DNA of 64,000 bases from an uncultured Prevotella sp. GTDB taxonomy: Bacteria; Bacteroidota; Bacteroidia; Bacteroidales; Bacteroidaceae. Below the pieces are notes generated by a model. The model saw only the letters and a list, made by a program, of their open reading frames with translations, was not told the origin of the DNA and did not search any database. The stretch lies in contig UQFS01000001.1 in NCBI GenBank assembly GCA_900540375.1, positions 129,987-193,986 on the forward strand. Direction: 5' to 3'. Shown in pieces: positions 16,644 to 25,340 of the stretch; the stretch's first letter is position 1, and the number at the start of each line of letters is the position of its first letter. The position numbers were made by a program, and so were the translations under genes.

Positions 16644-17653
16644 AGCTTGTCGTCTTTAATCTCCAAGGGCATGGGGATGTTGTCGGTGTAGAGCAGTCCT
16701 GTTCCCAAGCCCTGCGGCAGGGTGATGTGCGGCCCGTACACCTCGGCACAGAACTGCGCCACCGCGTTGAGTCCGACATTGCTTTCCAGTGCCGAAGTGA
16801 TCCAAGAACCGATGCCACGGGCTTTGGCCATTCTGATCCATTCGCGGCAACCGTGCATGCCACCATGCAGGCTGGGCTTCAGCACGAGATAGGCAGGACG
16901 GATTTTGTCGAGCAGCATGGCTTTCATCGACGGCATGTTGATGCCGATGAGCTCTTCGTCGAGTGCGATGGGCAGGGGTGAATGCTGACAGAGCTCCGCC
17001 ATCTCTTTCCACTGATGCGGCTTGATCGGTTGTTCGATGGAGTGTATGTCATATGGGGCCAGTGCTTCCAAGCGCTGCATGGCATTGTCGGGCGTGAAGC
17101 CACCGTTGGCATCCACTCTCAGCTCCACTTGTTCCTTGCTGAAACACTCACGGATATGTTTCACTAAGTCCAACTCACGCCCGAAGTCGATGGCACCTAT
17201 CTTCAACTTCACGCAGTGATAGCCAGCCTTGAGCTTAGCCTCCAGCCGTGTGTACATCTCGTCGAAGGTTCCCATCCACACGAGTCCGTTGATGGTGATC
17301 CCCTCTTCGCCCCGGCTGAACGGTGTGTCGAAGAGAGCCGTAGAGCCCTTAGCGTCGAGTTGTGCAAAGGCCGTCTCCAGTCCGAAGAGAATTGAAGGAT
17401 AAGGTCGCAGCATCTCATAGGGTATGCCGCCCAATCGGTTGATCAGGTCGCACGTGTCGCGGAGGAGCGTCTGATAGCGCTCGTCGCTCATGGCGTCACA
17501 ACTCAGGTCGGGAAGTGCCGAGCACTCTCCCGTGCCACGAATGCCGTCGCGTTCAAGTGTGATATAGTAAGAATGGTGGGTAATGTACACGCCGCGGCTG
17601 GTTCCCGCCGGCTGTTTGAAGTGCAGCATCCTGTCGGTGATCTCGTATTTCAT
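16622..17653 (-). CDS. menC: o-Succinylbenzoate synthase
   Basis: 343 aa from ATG 17653, 22 bases after the predicted transcription start; the reading frame is open further upstream but crosses the promoter. An enolase-superfamily dehydratase making o-succinylbenzoate from SHCHC. Visible residues are the catalytic lysine in VKLKIGA, metal ligands in RVDANGGF, IEQP and LDEELIG, and the second lysine in YLVLKPSLHGG. It overlaps menE by 22 bases. Confidence 0.92.
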   Translation of the reverse strand: MKYEITDRMLHFKQPAGTSRGVYITHHSYYITLERDGIRGTGECSALPDLSCDAMSDERYQTLLRDTCDLINRLGGIPYEMLRPYPSILFGLETAFAQLDAKGSTALFDTPFSRGEEGITINGLVWMGTFDEMYTRLEAKLKAGYHCVKLKIGAIDFGRELDLVKHIRECFSKEQVELRVDANGGFTPDNAMQRLEALAPYDIHSIEQPIKPHQWKEMAELCQHSPLPIALDEELIGINMPSMKAMLLDKIRPAYLVLKPSLHGGMHGCREWIRMAKARGIGSWITSALESNVGLNAVAQFCAEVYGPHITLPQGLGTGLLYTDNIPMPLEIKDDKLWYSKNS

Positions 17654-17681
17654 GTTTAAAACTACTTTTGTTGCGTGAAGG

Positions 17682-17689
17682 CAAAAGTA
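17682..17689 (-). promoter_or_regulatory. -7 box TACTTTTG for menC-menE
   Basis: Minus-strand box with a predicted start near 17675. It shows that menC-menE has its own promoter rather than relying on the distant menI-menB unit. Confidence 0.6.
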
Positions 17690-17720
17690 AGAAAAAAAGG
17701 ATAAAAAAGCAAGTTTTATT

Positions 17721-17750
17721 TTGCCTTTCCCTAAGATTACGCTATCTTTA
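17721..17750 (+). promoter_or_regulatory. Promoter of the hemolysin III gene
   Basis: TTG (17721-17723), 19-base spacer and TATCTTTA (17743-17750); the last base departs from TAnnTTTG. It is divergent from the menC promoter. Confidence 0.5.
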
Positions 17751-17785
17751 CATAGAAATATTCCATCAGTAAGCAACAGCATATC

Positions 17786-18442
17786 ATGAAAATAAAAATA
17801 TTCTATAATCACAAAGAAGAGTTGTGGAACTCGTGGAGTCATGCGGGCGGCATCTTCTTGGGCGTGGCTTTTGGGGTTATCTTCCTTTATCTCTGCTTCT
17901 CGCGTGGCAACGGTTGGGCCACAGCAGGTGTCATCCTCTACCTCGTGGGCATGCTCGGTTCGTATATCGCTTCCACCGTCTATCATGCCCTCTCGGCTTG
18001 GTCACCATGGAAGGAGCGGTTGCGTAAGTGGGACCATGCGGCTATCTACTGGCATATCGCCGGTTCCTATTCGCCCATCACGCTCATCGCCTTGCGCCAG
18101 GAGGGTTATTGGGGTTGGGCGCTGTTCTGCTTTGTATGGCTCTGCGCCATTGTGGGAACGATCACGAGCTTTCATAGGCTCAAGGCCCACAGCAATCTGG
18201 AGACGCTGGTATATATAGGCATGGGCATGAGTGTGCTCATCGCTTTCAAGCCCTTGATCGATTCTGTGAGTGCGGCGACGGTCATCTGGATCATCGCCGA
18301 GGGTGTGTGTTATGTCACCGGCGCGCTGTTCTACACCCTTCGTCGCCGTCGCTACATGCACACCGTCTTCCATTTCTTCGTCCTCGCCGGCAGCGTCTGC
18401 CACCTCATCGCCGTGTGGGACATCCTCATGCGCTACCTCTGA
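17786..18442 (+). CDS. Hemolysin III / PAQR family membrane protein
   Basis: 218 aa with seven predicted membrane helices. The metal-site motifs of the family are present: NSWSHAGGIFLG near residue 15, STVYHALSAW near residue 64 followed by WDHAAIYWHIAGSYSPI, and a C-terminal MHTVFHFFVLAGSVCHLIAV with two histidines. Despite the name, bacterial members are PAQR-type proteins linked to membrane homeostasis, not proven hemolysins. It is inserted on the opposite strand between menB and menC. Confidence 0.88.
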   Translation: MKIKIFYNHKEELWNSWSHAGGIFLGVAFGVIFLYLCFSRGNGWATAGVILYLVGMLGSYIASTVYHALSAWSPWKERLRKWDHAAIYWHIAGSYSPITLIALRQEGYWGWALFCFVWLCAIVGTITSFHRLKAHSNLETLVYIGMGMSVLIAFKPLIDSVSAATVIWIIAEGVCYVTGALFYTLRRRRYMHTVFHFFVLAGSVCHLIAVWDILMRYL

Positions 18443-18457
18443 AGAGATTGAATAAAA

Positions 18458-18507
18458 CAGACAGAGTAACAGAGTCTACAAATCTGTCTACTCTGTTACT
18501 CTGTCTG
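18458..18507. terminator. Bidirectional hairpin between hemolysin III gene and menB
   Basis: Perfect 18-bp stem (18458-18475 with 18490-18507) built from the repeat ACAGAGTAACAGAGT, loop 14 bases. A further half copy (TTTACTCTGTCTT) follows at 18518. There is no clear T run, so its action as a terminator is inferred from its position between convergent genes. Confidence 0.6.
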
Positions 18508-18528
18508 GAATTATTTGTTTACTCTGTC

Positions 18529-19356
18529 TTAAGGGAACTGGGGGTACTTGTCGAAGTCGGGCTTGCGCTTTTCCAGGAATGCACGGCCGCCTTCCTGCGC
18601 CTCGTCGAGTGTGTAGTAGAGCATCGTAGCATCGCCGGCAAGCTCCTGAATACCTGCCTGACCGTCGAGCTCAGCGTTGAAGCCAGCCTTCATCATGCGG
18701 ATGGCGAGCGGAGCGCGCTCCATGATCGTCTTGCACCAGACCACCGTCTCATCCTCAAGTTGGTCAAAGGGCACCACCTTGTTGACGAGCCCCATCTGCT
18801 CAGCCTCCTTTGCAGAGTACTGACGGCAGAGATACCATATCTCACGCGCCTTCTTCTGTCCCACGATGCGCGCCAAGTAGCTGGCACCCAGTCCGGCATC
18901 GAAGCTGCCCACCTTCGGTCCCGTCTGTCCGAAGACAGCGTTTTCCGACGCTATCGTCAGGTCGCAGACCACGTGGAGCACATGTCCGCCACCGATAGCG
19001 TAGCCGTTGACCATGGCGATGACCGGCTTGGTTAGTCGGCGAATCTGCATCTGCACGTCGAGGACGTTAAGGCGTGGCACACCATCACGACCGACATATC
19101 CGCCGCGTCCCTTGACGTGCATGTCGCCACCCGAACAGAAGGCCTTGTCGCCGGCACCCGTGAGGATCACCACACGGATGTCGAGATGGTCGCGGCAGTA
19201 GGTGAAGGCCTGGCTCATTTCCCATACCGTGAGCGGTGTGAAGGCGTTGCGATAGCGTGGACGGTTGATCGTGATCTTAGCGATGTGATTGTATTCTTCA
19301 AAGAGGATCTCCTTGAAGTCGAACCCCGCAATGGTTTTCCAATTTCTCTTTTCCAT
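18529..19356 (-). CDS. menB: 1,4-Dihydroxy-2-naphthoyl-CoA synthase
   Basis: 275 aa, crotonase family. It closes the second ring of the naphthoquinone by Dieckmann-type condensation of o-succinylbenzoyl-CoA. Motifs include GGDMHVKGRGGYVG, the oxyanion-hole segment VNGYAIGGGHVLHVVCDLTI and the MenB-specific FGQTGPKVGSFDAG. It follows menD with a gap of one base and ends the menI-menF-menD-menB unit. Confidence 0.96.
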   Translation of the reverse strand: MEKRNWKTIAGFDFKEILFEEYNHIAKITINRPRYRNAFTPLTVWEMSQAFTYCRDHLDIRVVILTGAGDKAFCSGGDMHVKGRGGYVGRDGVPRLNVLDVQMQIRRLTKPVIAMVNGYAIGGGHVLHVVCDLTIASENAVFGQTGPKVGSFDAGLGASYLARIVGQKKAREIWYLCRQYSAKEAEQMGLVNKVVPFDQLEDETVVWCKTIMERAPLAIRMMKAGFNAELDGQAGIQELAGDATMLYYTLDEAQEGGRAFLEKRKPDFDKYPQFP

Positions 19357-19357
19357 A

Positions 19358-21037
19358 TTATAATAAGGTGTTAAAGTATTCTTGATAAGCCCTCAGGTCG
19401 TCTTCGGCATTGGTGAAGACTTCGAGGAGCATCGGGCGTTCTGTCATCGGGCTGACGAGCGCGCCGAGGAGATTATAGAGCTCTTCCTCGTTGTGAGCGT
19501 GATAATACATGATGTCGTTCTCGCGGCAGATGCCTTCTGCTGTGGTAGCGTGCACGCCCATGACCATACTGCGTGCCGGACTCTGCCGCAGTCCGTCGAA
19601 TTTGGCGAAGATCTCTCCACCGCTGTTGTTGAGCAACAGGATGCGGAGGTTCTGCCGCAGGTTGGTGTTCCACAGTGCATTTTGGTCGTAGAAGAAACTC
19701 AGGTCGCCGATGACGCAATACACCGGAGCGTCTGTGGCGAGCGAGAAACCGGCCGCCGTGGACAGCGAGCCTTCGATGCCGTTGATGCCACGGTTGCAGT
19801 AGATATGCTCCCGGGCATAGAGACATCCCAAGCGCACCGACGTGCTGTTGGCGTAGTGCAGGGCGTAGCCTTCCGCAGTATGGCTGAGTCGCTCTTCAAG
19901 GAGTTTTACGGCTAACAGATTGGAGTAGCGTGGAACGAACGAGCGGCGGTGGTCCTCGGCTTTCCAACGCAGCGCTTCCCAGCGGTCGGACCACTCGTGC
20001 GGTCCCTCAGTGGTGATAGCGGCAAGCACGTCGTCGGGTCTTGCCTGCACGATGCCGCGCAGGTTCATCATCGGGTCGTGGACTGTGCCGTCGGCATTCA
20101 CCTCCCAGCAGATAGCGTCCTTAGCCTGTCGCAGGAGTTGCTTGGCACGCTTGCTTACCAGCGTGTCGCCGATGTAGAGGACAAAGTCGGGCAGGAAATC
20201 CTCGTCGTCCCCTGCCATAGCTGACATCTCTTCCAGTGACGTGCCACCATCTTCTCCGCTGAGCGCCTCGTTCCAAACCACATAGCGTTTGTCCGTGAGC
20301 GATGCAATCCTGCCTTTGGCTAAGTCCGACGGCTTCATCTGTCCGATGACGATGAGCGGTCGCTCCGCCTCGGCGAGCTGTTGCAGAAGGTCATGAGCCA
20401 CGGCCGAAATGGTATTGACGGAAGCGCACGCTTCCTTACCGCTATCGTGAGCCGACAGCAGTGAGCTGAGCGCAATCATTCGTTCTGAGGGCAATGTGCG
20501 TGTGTTGAAGGTGTAGAGCGGCTCCGTGATGGGCACGTTGATGTGCACCGGTCCTTGAGTCTCTTGTGTCGCAGCGATGAGCGCCTCGTTGACGAGTCGG
20601 TTGCAATACCAGTGTTCCTCCTCGTTGTGCGGTTCGGGCAGATCCACCGTGCGCTTGACAAAGCAGGTCAATGCCCCCGGCTGAGGCATCGTCTGACCGG
20701 TGAGCTGTCCGATCCACTGCTTGGGCCGGTCGGCCGAGACGACCACGAGAGGCAGATGCTGATACATCGCCTCGGCAACAGCGGGCAGCGTGTTGAGCAG
20801 TGCCGTGCCGCTGGTGACGCAGACGACAACCGGCTCCTCAGTAGCCTGACAGAGCCCGAGTGCATAGAACGCGGCACTGCGCTCGTCGGTGATGGGGTAG
20901 CACTGGATCTCAGGGCACACGTCGAGGTTGTGCACAACAGGCGCGTTGCGCGATCCCGGACATACCACCGCATGGCGCACGCCGTGAGCGATGAGCAGCG
21001 CGGTGAGTGTGTTGACATTTCCTTTATCGCAATACAT
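19358..21037 (-). CDS. menD: SEPHCHC synthase (menaquinone biosynthesis MenD)
   Basis: 559 aa. This thiamine-diphosphate enzyme joins 2-oxoglutarate to isochorismate. The N-terminal HAVVCPGSRNAPVVHNL (substrate and ThDP glutamate region SAAFYALGL) and the C-terminal ThDP/Mg motif GDLSFFYDQNALW...NNSGGEIF are intact. ATG 21037 overlaps the end of menF by 14 bases, indicating coupled translation. Confidence 0.96.
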   Translation of the reverse strand: MYCDKGNVNTLTALLIAHGVRHAVVCPGSRNAPVVHNLDVCPEIQCYPITDERSAAFYALGLCQATEEPVVVCVTSGTALLNTLPAVAEAMYQHLPLVVVSADRPKQWIGQLTGQTMPQPGALTCFVKRTVDLPEPHNEEEHWYCNRLVNEALIAATQETQGPVHINVPITEPLYTFNTRTLPSERMIALSSLLSAHDSGKEACASVNTISAVAHDLLQQLAEAERPLIVIGQMKPSDLAKGRIASLTDKRYVVWNEALSGEDGGTSLEEMSAMAGDDEDFLPDFVLYIGDTLVSKRAKQLLRQAKDAICWEVNADGTVHDPMMNLRGIVQARPDDVLAAITTEGPHEWSDRWEALRWKAEDHRRSFVPRYSNLLAVKLLEERLSHTAEGYALHYANSTSVRLGCLYAREHIYCNRGINGIEGSLSTAAGFSLATDAPVYCVIGDLSFFYDQNALWNTNLRQNLRILLLNNSGGEIFAKFDGLRQSPARSMVMGVHATTAEGICRENDIMYYHAHNEEELYNLLGALVSPMTERPMLLEVFTNAEDDLRAYQEYFNTLL

Positions 21038-22088
21038 CTCTCATGGTGTTGAGTTTCATCTCAGTCTCCCTCCATTCCTCTTTCTCCTTGCTTTCCGGTA
21101 CGATGCCTCCACCGGCGTGGAGGATATAGTGGCTACCCTCTATTTCCATGCAGCGCAGCGTGACATATAGCCGTGTCTCTCCTTCCGGATCATAGGGTCC
21201 GCAGAAGCCACTGTAGTATTTCCGGAATTTCTCTTCATACTTGAGAATGATTTCTTTCGCTGCTTCTTTGGGCATGCCGCACACGGCAGGAGTGGGGTGA
21301 AGGGCATCGAGCACGTCGCCTAATTGCACGTCGTCCTTGAGTGTAAAGTCAAAATCGGTGCGCAGATGGAGCAGTTGCGCCGCCATGGTGGTATGAGGAT
21401 GTCCGTGATTCAGTGTCTTGGTCATTGGACTCAGCGTGTCGAGGATGTAGTTTGCCACATAGCGTTGCTCCTTGCGGTTCTTCTCCGACCATTTCAGCTC
21501 CTGTCCAGGTCTGTAGTCGACCGGCATCTTCTCCGTACCCGCCAAGGCCATAGTGCGGTAGTTGTGACTGTCGCCCTCGATGAGCACTTCGGGTGTTGCC
21601 ATAAGCCACGTACCCGCATGTTTCATGTTCACCAAGGCGATATACTGGTGGGGATAGAGACGGCAGGCGTGCAGAAACAGTTCTTCGGCATCTCTGACGA
21701 GGTACCGCAGCTCATACACATGCCGGGCCATAACCAGTTTACGGACCGTGCCAAGCTTGAAATACAGCTTACAGTTGATAAAGAGCTGGTGGTAAATGTC
21801 CCGATCTTGCTTTTCGTACTTTGCGATCATGCTTGATAGTTCGCCGTCGTTATATTCCACACTGTGCCTAAAATCCCTTTCCCCCACAGCTTCCCGTTCG
21901 ATGCTGTCGGGTTGTAAGAGCCACACAGGCGTCTTTTCCGACGGTTGGAACGGCGCAAAGACGAAACCTTTGCGACCGTTGAGGTCTTTGACAGACTTCA
22001 AGGCCACGGGCTCACCCTCGTGCTGTTCCAGTCGTACATATTCCTTCTGCTCCGGCAAGCGGTAGCAGACATAGTTGGTTGTGCTCAT
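21024..22088 (-). CDS. menF: Isochorismate synthase
   Basis: 354 aa from ATG 22088. This start is fixed because its ATG overlaps the TGA of the upstream hotdog gene as ATGA; the frame is open further upstream but inside that gene. It isomerises chorismate to isochorismate. The chorismate-binding domain shows AGTEKMPVDYRPGQELKWSE, LHPTPAVCGMPKEAA and the C-terminal HAGGGIVPESKEKEEW. It is second in the men unit. Confidence 0.94.
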   Translation of the reverse strand: MSTTNYVCYRLPEQKEYVRLEQHEGEPVALKSVKDLNGRKGFVFAPFQPSEKTPVWLLQPDSIEREAVGERDFRHSVEYNDGELSSMIAKYEKQDRDIYHQLFINCKLYFKLGTVRKLVMARHVYELRYLVRDAEELFLHACRLYPHQYIALVNMKHAGTWLMATPEVLIEGDSHNYRTMALAGTEKMPVDYRPGQELKWSEKNRKEQRYVANYILDTLSPMTKTLNHGHPHTTMAAQLLHLRTDFDFTLKDDVQLGDVLDALHPTPAVCGMPKEAAKEIILKYEEKFRKYYSGFCGPYDPEGETRLYVTLRCMEIEGSHYILHAGGGIVPESKEKEEWRETEMKLNTMRDVLR

Positions 22089-22501
22089 TCCTTTCGTGGC
22101 GACAAGATATAGTTTGTGACATGTACCGTAGAGATCAAGTCGCCCTTGGAGTTCTTTACCTCGATCTGCCATTCATGCAGTGTGCGGCCCTTGTATTGCA
22201 GTTTGGCATAGGCAGTGACGGTATCTCCGACGAGCACCGTGCGCAGATGGTTGCCACTGACGTTGATGCCCACGCAGATCTTGCCCGGACAGAGCGCTAT
22301 GGAAGCTACGCCGGCAAGGTTCTCGCAAAGGGCCAGCGTAGCGCCACCGGAGAGGAAACCGAAGGGCTGACGGTTGAGATCGTCGACTTTCATGCGTGCC
22401 ATGCAGGTGTCGGGCTCCTCTGTTGAGAAAAACTCCATATTCAATGTCTTCGAGAGACCACCTTGTTTCTCGATAACGGCTTTTTCTTTTTCTATGTTCA
22501 T
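22085..22501 (-). CDS. menI: Hotdog thioesterase, probable DHNA-CoA hydrolase
   Basis: 138 aa, PaaI/MenI-type hotdog fold. The substrate-binding and catalytic helix reads GFLSGGATLALCENLAG with the family glutamate after C; INVSGNHLRTVLVGDTV is the central sheet. Its position as the first gene of menI-menF-menD-menB, with ATGA overlap to menF, supports hydrolysis of 1,4-dihydroxy-2-naphthoyl-CoA, the product of MenB. The substrate assignment is by context. Confidence 0.82.
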   Translation of the reverse strand: MNIEKEKAVIEKQGGLSKTLNMEFFSTEEPDTCMARMKVDDLNRQPFGFLSGGATLALCENLAGVASIALCPGKICVGINVSGNHLRTVLVGDTVTAYAKLQYKGRTLHEWQIEVKNSKGDLISTVHVTNYILSPRKE

Positions 22502-22528
22502 GGTTTTCGTTTTTTATTTTATTCTTCC

Positions 22529-22566
22529 TTGCAAAGATACGAAAAATTCTATTACCTTTGCCAAAC
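22529..22566. promoter_or_regulatory. Overlapping divergent promoters for menI (-) and GH89 (+)
   Basis: Plus strand: TTG 22529-22531, 21-base spacer, TACCTTTG 22553-22560. Minus strand: TATCTTTG 22539-22532 with TTTG at 22566-22563. Each -33 element lies beside the other promoter's -7 box, so the two promoters cannot both be occupied at once. Confidence 0.65.
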
Positions 22567-22602
22567 AAATCATCTATTATGCAGTCTAAACACAATAACA
22601 TT

Positions 22603-24900
22603 ATGAATAAAATGAGGAAAGTACTGCTCGCCGTACTTTCCCTTCTTGCTCCAATGATGGCCGTGGCCAATCCTGTCGATGACCTGCTCAACCGCATGGA
22701 CGCAGGTGCCGCACGCAAGTTCATCACAGAGCTGCAGCCGTCAGATTCTGATTTCTTTGAGCTCTCCCAGCGCGACGGCAAGATCTGTGTCAAGGGCAAT
22801 ACGTGGGTGAACATTGCCACGGGTGTCAACTGGTATCTCAAGCACCATGCCGGCATCATGGTCAGTTGGAACAACATGCACCCGCGTTTGCCGGAGCGAC
22901 TGCCCGCTGTCAAGGGTAAGGAGCGCCGCACCACATGGCTCACCGACCGATACGACTTCAACTACTGCACGTTTTCCTATTCCATGGTCTTTTGGGACTG
23001 GAACCGCTGGCAGGAAGAGATCGACTGGATGGCCTTGCACGGCATTAACATGCCGTTGGCTGTGACAGGCGAGGAAGTGGTATGGCGTAACATGCTGCTG
23101 AAGTTGGGCTATTCCAAAGAAGAGATCGGACGCTTCATCGCCGGACCGGCTTTCCTGGCCTGGTGGGCGATGAACAATCTCGAAGGGTGGGGCGGGCCGC
23201 TGCCCGAGAACTGGTATCGACAGCAGGAAGCATTGCAGAAACGAATCCTCCAGCGTGAGCGCTCGTTGGGTATGCATCCTGTGCTGCCGGGCTACTGCGG
23301 CATGTTGCCTCACGACGCCAAGACAAAGATGGGCGTCGGCGTGACCGATGGTGGCCAGTGGAACGGCTATACGCGTCCGGCCAATCTCATCGCTACCGAC
23401 CCGTCCTTTGACCGCATCGCTGACCTTTATTACAAAGAGTTGACCCAGCTCTACGGCAAGGCTGACTACTACTCGATGGATCCTTTCCACGAGAGTGCCG
23501 ACAACAGTGCCATCGACTATGCGGCCTGCGGACGCAAGCTGCTTGCCGCCATGAAACGCGTCAACCCAAAGGCTGTATGGATGGTGCAAGGCTGGACCGA
23601 GAACCCGCGCCCGGCGATGGCCGACAGCCTGCCGGCTCAAGACCTGATGGTGCTGGATCTCTTCTCGGAGTGCCGCCCGATGTTCGGAGCGCCTTCGGTG
23701 TGGCGTCGTGACAAGGGATACGGCGATCATCCGTGGCTGTTCTGTATGTTGGAGAACTTCGGAGCCAACGTGGGACTTCACGGACGCATGGACCAGCTTA
23801 TCCATAACTTCCGGCTGGCGGCCGCGCCAGGCTCTCCTCTGCAGAGTGCGAGAAAGCATCTGCGTGGCTGGGGCTACACCATGGAGGGCTCGGAAAACAA
23901 TCCTGTGATGTTTGAACTGATGAGCGAACTGCCATGGATGACCGACTCGCTGCCCAAGGATGAAGATATAGCAGCCTACAAACAGTGGTGGCTCAACAGT
24001 TATGTGCGTGCTCGCTACGGTGTGGCTGACCCTGTGCTGCAGCAAGTCTGGCGTGTCTTGGGCAACAGCATCTATAACTGTCCGCTCGGCAACAACCAGC
24101 AGGGACCTCACGAGAGTATCTTTGACGGACGCCCCTCGGCCGATAACTTCCAAGTGAAGAGCTGGTCGAAGATGCACAACTACTACGATCCCAACGAAAC
24201 CCGACGCGCCGCTGAGTTGATGACAAGTGTCGCCGACAAATACCGCGGCAACAACAACTTTGAATACGACCTCGTGGATGTTGTTCGTCAGGCTCTCGAC
24301 GACCAGGCGCGACTGCAATATCTGCGCACTATCGTAGACTATCGTGGCTTTGACCGCCGTGCGTTTTCGGCCGACTCGGCCCGCTTCCTCCACATGTTGC
24401 TTTTGCAGGACAGTCTCTTAGGCACGCGGCGCGAGTTCCGTCTTGGCCATTGGACGGGGGCAGCACGATCGTTGGGACGTACGGCACAAGAGAAGGATCT
24501 CTATGAGTGGAACGCCCGTGTGCAGATAACGACCTGGGGCAACCGCGACTGCGCCGACCGCGGCGGACTCCGCGACTATGCCCATAAGGAGTGGCAAGGG
24601 TTGTTGCGTGACTTCTACTTTGTGCGCTGGCAGGCCTATCTCGATGCGCTCTCCCGACAGATGGCGCACGACAGCCGTCCTGATGCTTCGGTGCTGGGCG
24701 AGGGCGCGAACGCCAACAAGACGGCCACAGAGCTTTTTGCCATGGCGCTGCCCAAGGCTCCGTTCGTCGACTGGTATGCGATGGAAGAGCCGTGGACGCT
24801 TCGTCACAACACTTATTCGCCGGAACCTGTAGGCGACTGCGTCGATATGGCAAAGAGAGTGATGGCGTTTCTCGAAAAAGAGAAATGTCGGGCTTTCTGA
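22603..24900 (+). CDS. GH89 alpha-N-acetylglucosaminidase (NAGLU-like), exported
   Basis: 765 aa from ATG 22603, giving the signal peptide MNKMRKVLLAVLSLLAPMMA with cleavage near AVA-N; ATG 22612 is an alternative and the TTG inside the promoter is rejected. It removes terminal alpha-GlcNAc. Family blocks are clear: FNYCTFSYSMVFWDWNRWQ, GINMPLAVTGEEVVW, catalytic glutamates in MVQGWTENPR and MLENFGANVGLHGR, and GYTMEGSENNPVMFEL. The NAGLU order of N-terminal domain, TIM barrel and helical C-terminal domain is kept. Likely periplasmic or surface located. Confidence 0.92.
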   Translation: MNKMRKVLLAVLSLLAPMMAVANPVDDLLNRMDAGAARKFITELQPSDSDFFELSQRDGKICVKGNTWVNIATGVNWYLKHHAGIMVSWNNMHPRLPERLPAVKGKERRTTWLTDRYDFNYCTFSYSMVFWDWNRWQEEIDWMALHGINMPLAVTGEEVVWRNMLLKLGYSKEEIGRFIAGPAFLAWWAMNNLEGWGGPLPENWYRQQEALQKRILQRERSLGMHPVLPGYCGMLPHDAKTKMGVGVTDGGQWNGYTRPANLIATDPSFDRIADLYYKELTQLYGKADYYSMDPFHESADNSAIDYAACGRKLLAAMKRVNPKAVWMVQGWTENPRPAMADSLPAQDLMVLDLFSECRPMFGAPSVWRRDKGYGDHPWLFCMLENFGANVGLHGRMDQLIHNFRLAAAPGSPLQSARKHLRGWGYTMEGSENNPVMFELMSELPWMTDSLPKDEDIAAYKQWWLNSYVRARYGVADPVLQQVWRVLGNSIYNCPLGNNQQGPHESIFDGRPSADNFQVKSWSKMHNYYDPNETRRAAELMTSVADKYRGNNNFEYDLVDVVRQALDDQARLQYLRTIVDYRGFDRRAFSADSARFLHMLLLQDSLLGTRREFRLGHWTGAARSLGRTAQEKDLYEWNARVQITTWGNRDCADRGGLRDYAHKEWQGLLRDFYFVRWQAYLDALSRQMAHDSRPDASVLGEGANANKTATELFAMALPKAPFVDWYAMEEPWTLRHNTYSPEPVGDCVDMAKRVMAFLEKEKCRAF

Positions 24901-25034
24901 CAAAAAAACGGGCACGAGAAGGCGATCTTTGGAAACAAGTGACCTCTTGCTCCTGATTTTTCGATTCTCGCGCGATTTTGTTAATGTGTTGAAAGTCAAT
25001 GCTTTATGTTTTACCCCTATTTTTTGCTCTACAC

Positions 25035-25090
25035 AAAACGCCTTTCTGATGAAAAATTCTCTAGAGAATTTTTCATCAGAAAGGCGTTTT
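25035..25090. repeat. 56-bp perfect palindrome without loop
   Basis: The 28 bases 25035-25062 are exactly complementary to 25063-25090, centred on CTAG. It lies in the 440-base gap between the GH89 gene and the acyltransferase gene. The arms carry AAAACGCCTTTCTGATG and an A-run, so RNA from either strand would fold into a very stable hairpin. The rest of the gap (24901-25034, 25091-25280) shows no gene. Confidence 0.95.
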
Positions 25091-25280
25091 CATCATGTAA
25101 AACAACCGAGATGACCGCATGAAACAGCCGTTTTGACGAAGTAAAATCACTGTTTTGATGGCAACAGCGCACTTTTTTCATGTTTTCAAGTCACTCTGAG
25201 CTTGGACGGCCCCTGTTTTTCTCTCTAGATTGAAAGAAGAGACAGAAGGTGTTTTGTCAATCAATTTTATGGAATAAACG

Positions 25281-25311
25281 TTTGAGATCCAGAATATATT
25301 TATTACTTTTG
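25281..25311 (+). promoter_or_regulatory. Promoter of the HGSNAT-like gene
   Basis: TTTG (25281-25284), 19-base spacer and TACTTTTG (25304-25311); leader about 24 bases. Confidence 0.7.
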
Positions 25312-25340
25312 TAGTCAGTCAACAATATCCAAAGAATAAG

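Noticed and set aside
17654..17986. 111-residue N-terminal extension of MenC
   Set aside because: It runs across the menC promoter and the divergent hemolysin III gene and has no similarity to the family.
22558..22602. GH89 start at the TTG of the promoter box
   Set aside because: It lies in the -7 element; ATG 22603 gives a clean signal peptide.
22741..24393. Long open frame of about 550 codons on the minus strand opposite the GH89 gene
   Set aside because: It is the antisense shadow of a gene with strong codon bias; its translation is rich in H, V, R and Q without family motifs, and it has no promoter.
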